Part shown: positions 22,197 to 23,297 of the stretch, piece by piece
Layout: each line of letters starts with the position of its first letter
How positions within the stretch are numbered: position 1 is the stretch's first letter
Source: an uncultured Faecalibacterium sp.
Lineage (GTDB): Bacteria > Bacillota > Clostridia > Oscillospirales > Ruminococcaceae
Length of the DNA: 23,297 nucleotides
Assembly (NCBI GenBank): GCA_902463235.1
Contig: CABQER010000013.1
Location: forward strand, 1 to 23,297
Reading direction: 5' to 3'
Notes under the pieces: generated by a model
Told to the model about the DNA's origin: nothing
The model's database searches: none
Seen by the model: the letters and a program-made list of their open reading frames with translations, nothing else
Translations under genes and position numbers: made by a program

Positions 22197-22225
22197 ATTA
22201 TACCACATCACGCCATCTTGCGCAA
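22197..22225 (-). promoter_or_regulatory. Promoter of the PAP2 gene
   Basis: Minus strand: TTGCGC (22220-22225), 17-base spacer, TATAAT (22197-22202, perfect -10). The start would be near 22190, about 30 bases before the ATG. Its -35 box overlaps that of the divergent promoter. Confidence 0.75.
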
Positions 22226-22246
22226 ACCTTTCCGGTGCGATAAAAT
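22218..22246 (+). promoter_or_regulatory. Promoter of the HAD phosphatase gene
   Basis: Plus strand: TTGCGC (22218-22223), 17-base spacer, TAAAAT (22241-22246). The start would be near 22253, leaving a leader of about 55 bases. The -35 box shares the palindrome TTGCGCAA with the PAP2 promoter. Confidence 0.65.
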
Positions 22247-22307
22247 AAAAAGAGTGTTGTAAACTTGCGCTCTGTTTTTGAGCGTACCTATTATAAAAGG
22301 AGCCATT

Positions 22308-23219
22308 ATGTTGCAAAGCTTTCCCCTTGTCCGCCTTGCCGCGCTGGATCTGGACGGCACCCTGCTGAACCGGAACAACGAGGTCACCCTTGCCACCCGT
22401 CAAGCCATTGCCCGCGCTGTAGAGCATGGCGTGGTGGTGGTGCCCGCCACAGGCCGCCCGCTGGCCAGTCTGCCGCCTGTTGTGGCAAAGCTGCCCGGCA
22501 TCCGGTATGCCATCACCTCCAACGGTGCCGCCGTGTGGGACCTTGGCGATGACCCCATGGGTGCTGTGCACAGCCGCTATGCCAACGCTGCCCAGCGCCA
22601 CACCAGCGAACCCGCCTGCCTGCTGCACCGCCTGATGCCGACAGAAGTGGCACGGGAAGCTTTTGACCTGTTCCAGCAGTACGATGGCGAGCTGAGCGTA
22701 TTCAGCGACGGCCTTGCCATCAAGACTCCGGATGGCATTGCAAAGCTCACCTCCCGCACCACCCACTTTCTCTCCTCCGAGGCACGGCAGAACCTGACCG
22801 ACGGCCGCTTTACCGTCATTCCCGGCATCGAGAGCTGGATGTCCCGCCATGCGCACGAGATCGAAAAACTGTGCATGTTCTTCGACAGCACCGAAAAGAC
22901 CGCCGCTGCCCTGCCAAAGTTTCAGGCTATCCCGGGCGTGGCCGTGGTGCAGGGTTCGCCGGATAACATTGAAGTGACCGCTGCCGGTGTGGATAAGGGC
23001 AGTGCCCTGCTGGCTCTGGCCGACCTGCTTGGCATCCCCCACGAGAACACCCTTGCCGTGGGCGACAGCGAGAACGACCGCGCCATGCTGGAAAAGGCAG
23101 GGATCGCCGCTGTTATGGCCAACGGCATGCCCCAGATCAAGGCGTTGGGCGACCTTGTGAGCGAGGCCGACTGCGATCACGACGGCGTTGCAGAGCTGTT
23201 CCGGAAGCTCGGCATCTGA
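22308..23219 (+). CDS. Cof-type HAD-IIB family phosphatase
   Basis: Cytoplasmic Mg-dependent phosphatase, probably acting on sugar phosphates or related small molecules. The 303-residue protein has motif I LDLDGTLL (nucleophile Asp14, general acid Asp16), motif II near ITSNGA, a C2-type cap (about 85-190), a Lys in VDKGSALLAL for motif III, and motif IV GDSENDRAML (Asp253, Asp257). This is the full IIB/Cof pattern. Start ATG 22308 has AAAGGAG at proper spacing; the in-frame ATG-like extension to 22278 precedes the ribosome site and is rejected. It diverges from the PAP2 gene. After its stop the last 78 bases of the window hold no gene. Confidence 0.93.
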   Translation: MLQSFPLVRLAALDLDGTLLNRNNEVTLATRQAIARAVEHGVVVVPATGRPLASLPPVVAKLPGIRYAITSNGAAVWDLGDDPMGAVHSRYANAAQRHTSEPACLLHRLMPTEVAREAFDLFQQYDGELSVFSDGLAIKTPDGIAKLTSRTTHFLSSEARQNLTDGRFTVIPGIESWMSRHAHEIEKLCMFFDSTEKTAAALPKFQAIPGVAVVQGSPDNIEVTAAGVDKGSALLALADLLGIPHENTLAVGDSENDRAMLEKAGIAAVMANGMPQIKALGDLVSEADCDHDGVAELFRKLGI

Positions 23220-23273
23220 GCAAACCGGGGCAAAACGGCCCTGCTTTTCAGGTCATTCGTCATTTTTGTGCAA

Positions 23274-23281
23274 TGTATACA
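23274..23281. promoter_or_regulatory. TGTATACA palindrome at the window edge
   Basis: A short palindrome near the end of the window, close to a TATTAT (23285-23290). It may belong to the control region of a gene beyond the edge. Evidence is slight. Confidence 0.2.
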
Positions 23282-23297
23282 AGCTATTATGCAAAAC

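Noticed and set aside
22265..22294. TTGCGC / TATTAT pair (18-base spacer) as promoter of the HAD gene
   Set aside because: Its start site would fall in the ribosome binding site, leaving almost no leader. The pair at 22218-22246 fits better.

Overview
The window comes from a fairly GC-rich Gram-positive-type bacterium of the Clostridia. The gene set (PASTA-type division PBP, DUF5685 protein, clustered cell-wall genes without outer-membrane functions), the strong Shine-Dalgarno sites and a hairpin-rich small repeat all fit a Faecalibacterium-like member of the Oscillospiraceae. That assignment is inference from gene content and style; no rRNA or marker gene in the window proves it.

Left half (about 190-12546, minus strand) is a division and cell wall (dcw) cluster. 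In transcription order it reads rsmH, ftsL, a PASTA-domain class B PBP (SpoVD/FtsI type), murF, an mraY homologue, ftsW, murG, ftsQ, and a MurE-type ligase. A promoter lies upstream of rsmH, and a bidirectional terminator after murE separates the cluster from the 3' end of a heavy-metal P-type ATPase gene on the plus strand. The cluster departs from the textbook order. mraZ, murD and murC are absent. murE sits at the 3' end instead of between the PBP gene and murF, and that usual murE position holds a 160-bp palindromic MITE-like element. A terminator-like hairpin follows ftsL. The MraY homologue lacks several residues regarded as essential in MraY, and FtsQ is about twice the usual length.

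Upstream of the dcw cluster, rsmD and a small coiled-coil protein gene form a two-gene minus-strand operon (13831 to 12786) that ends in two terminators. It diverges from a plus-strand flavoprotein gene carrying a Cys cluster (14020-14640). Next come a cytoplasmic glycoside hydrolase family 2 gene whose acid/base glutamate appears to be glycine (14838-17225), then a short plus-strand run: a two-TM zinc-ribbon protein, a DUF5685 protein, and a J-domain protein with a Gln/Tyr/Gly/Phe-rich low-complexity segment.

The right end (19511-23219) holds a secreted protein of unknown function (minus), a GntR/FCD regulator (minus), a PAP2-family membrane phosphatase (minus) and a Cof-type HAD phosphatase (plus). 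The last two diverge from a compact promoter region in which one palindromic TTGCGCAA appears to serve as the -35 element for both directions.

No tRNA, rRNA, CRISPR array, phage or transposase gene was seen. No gene-free stretch exceeds 300 bases. All starts given below were chosen by Shine-Dalgarno placement and family alignment from memory, so several are shorter than the longest possible reading frame.
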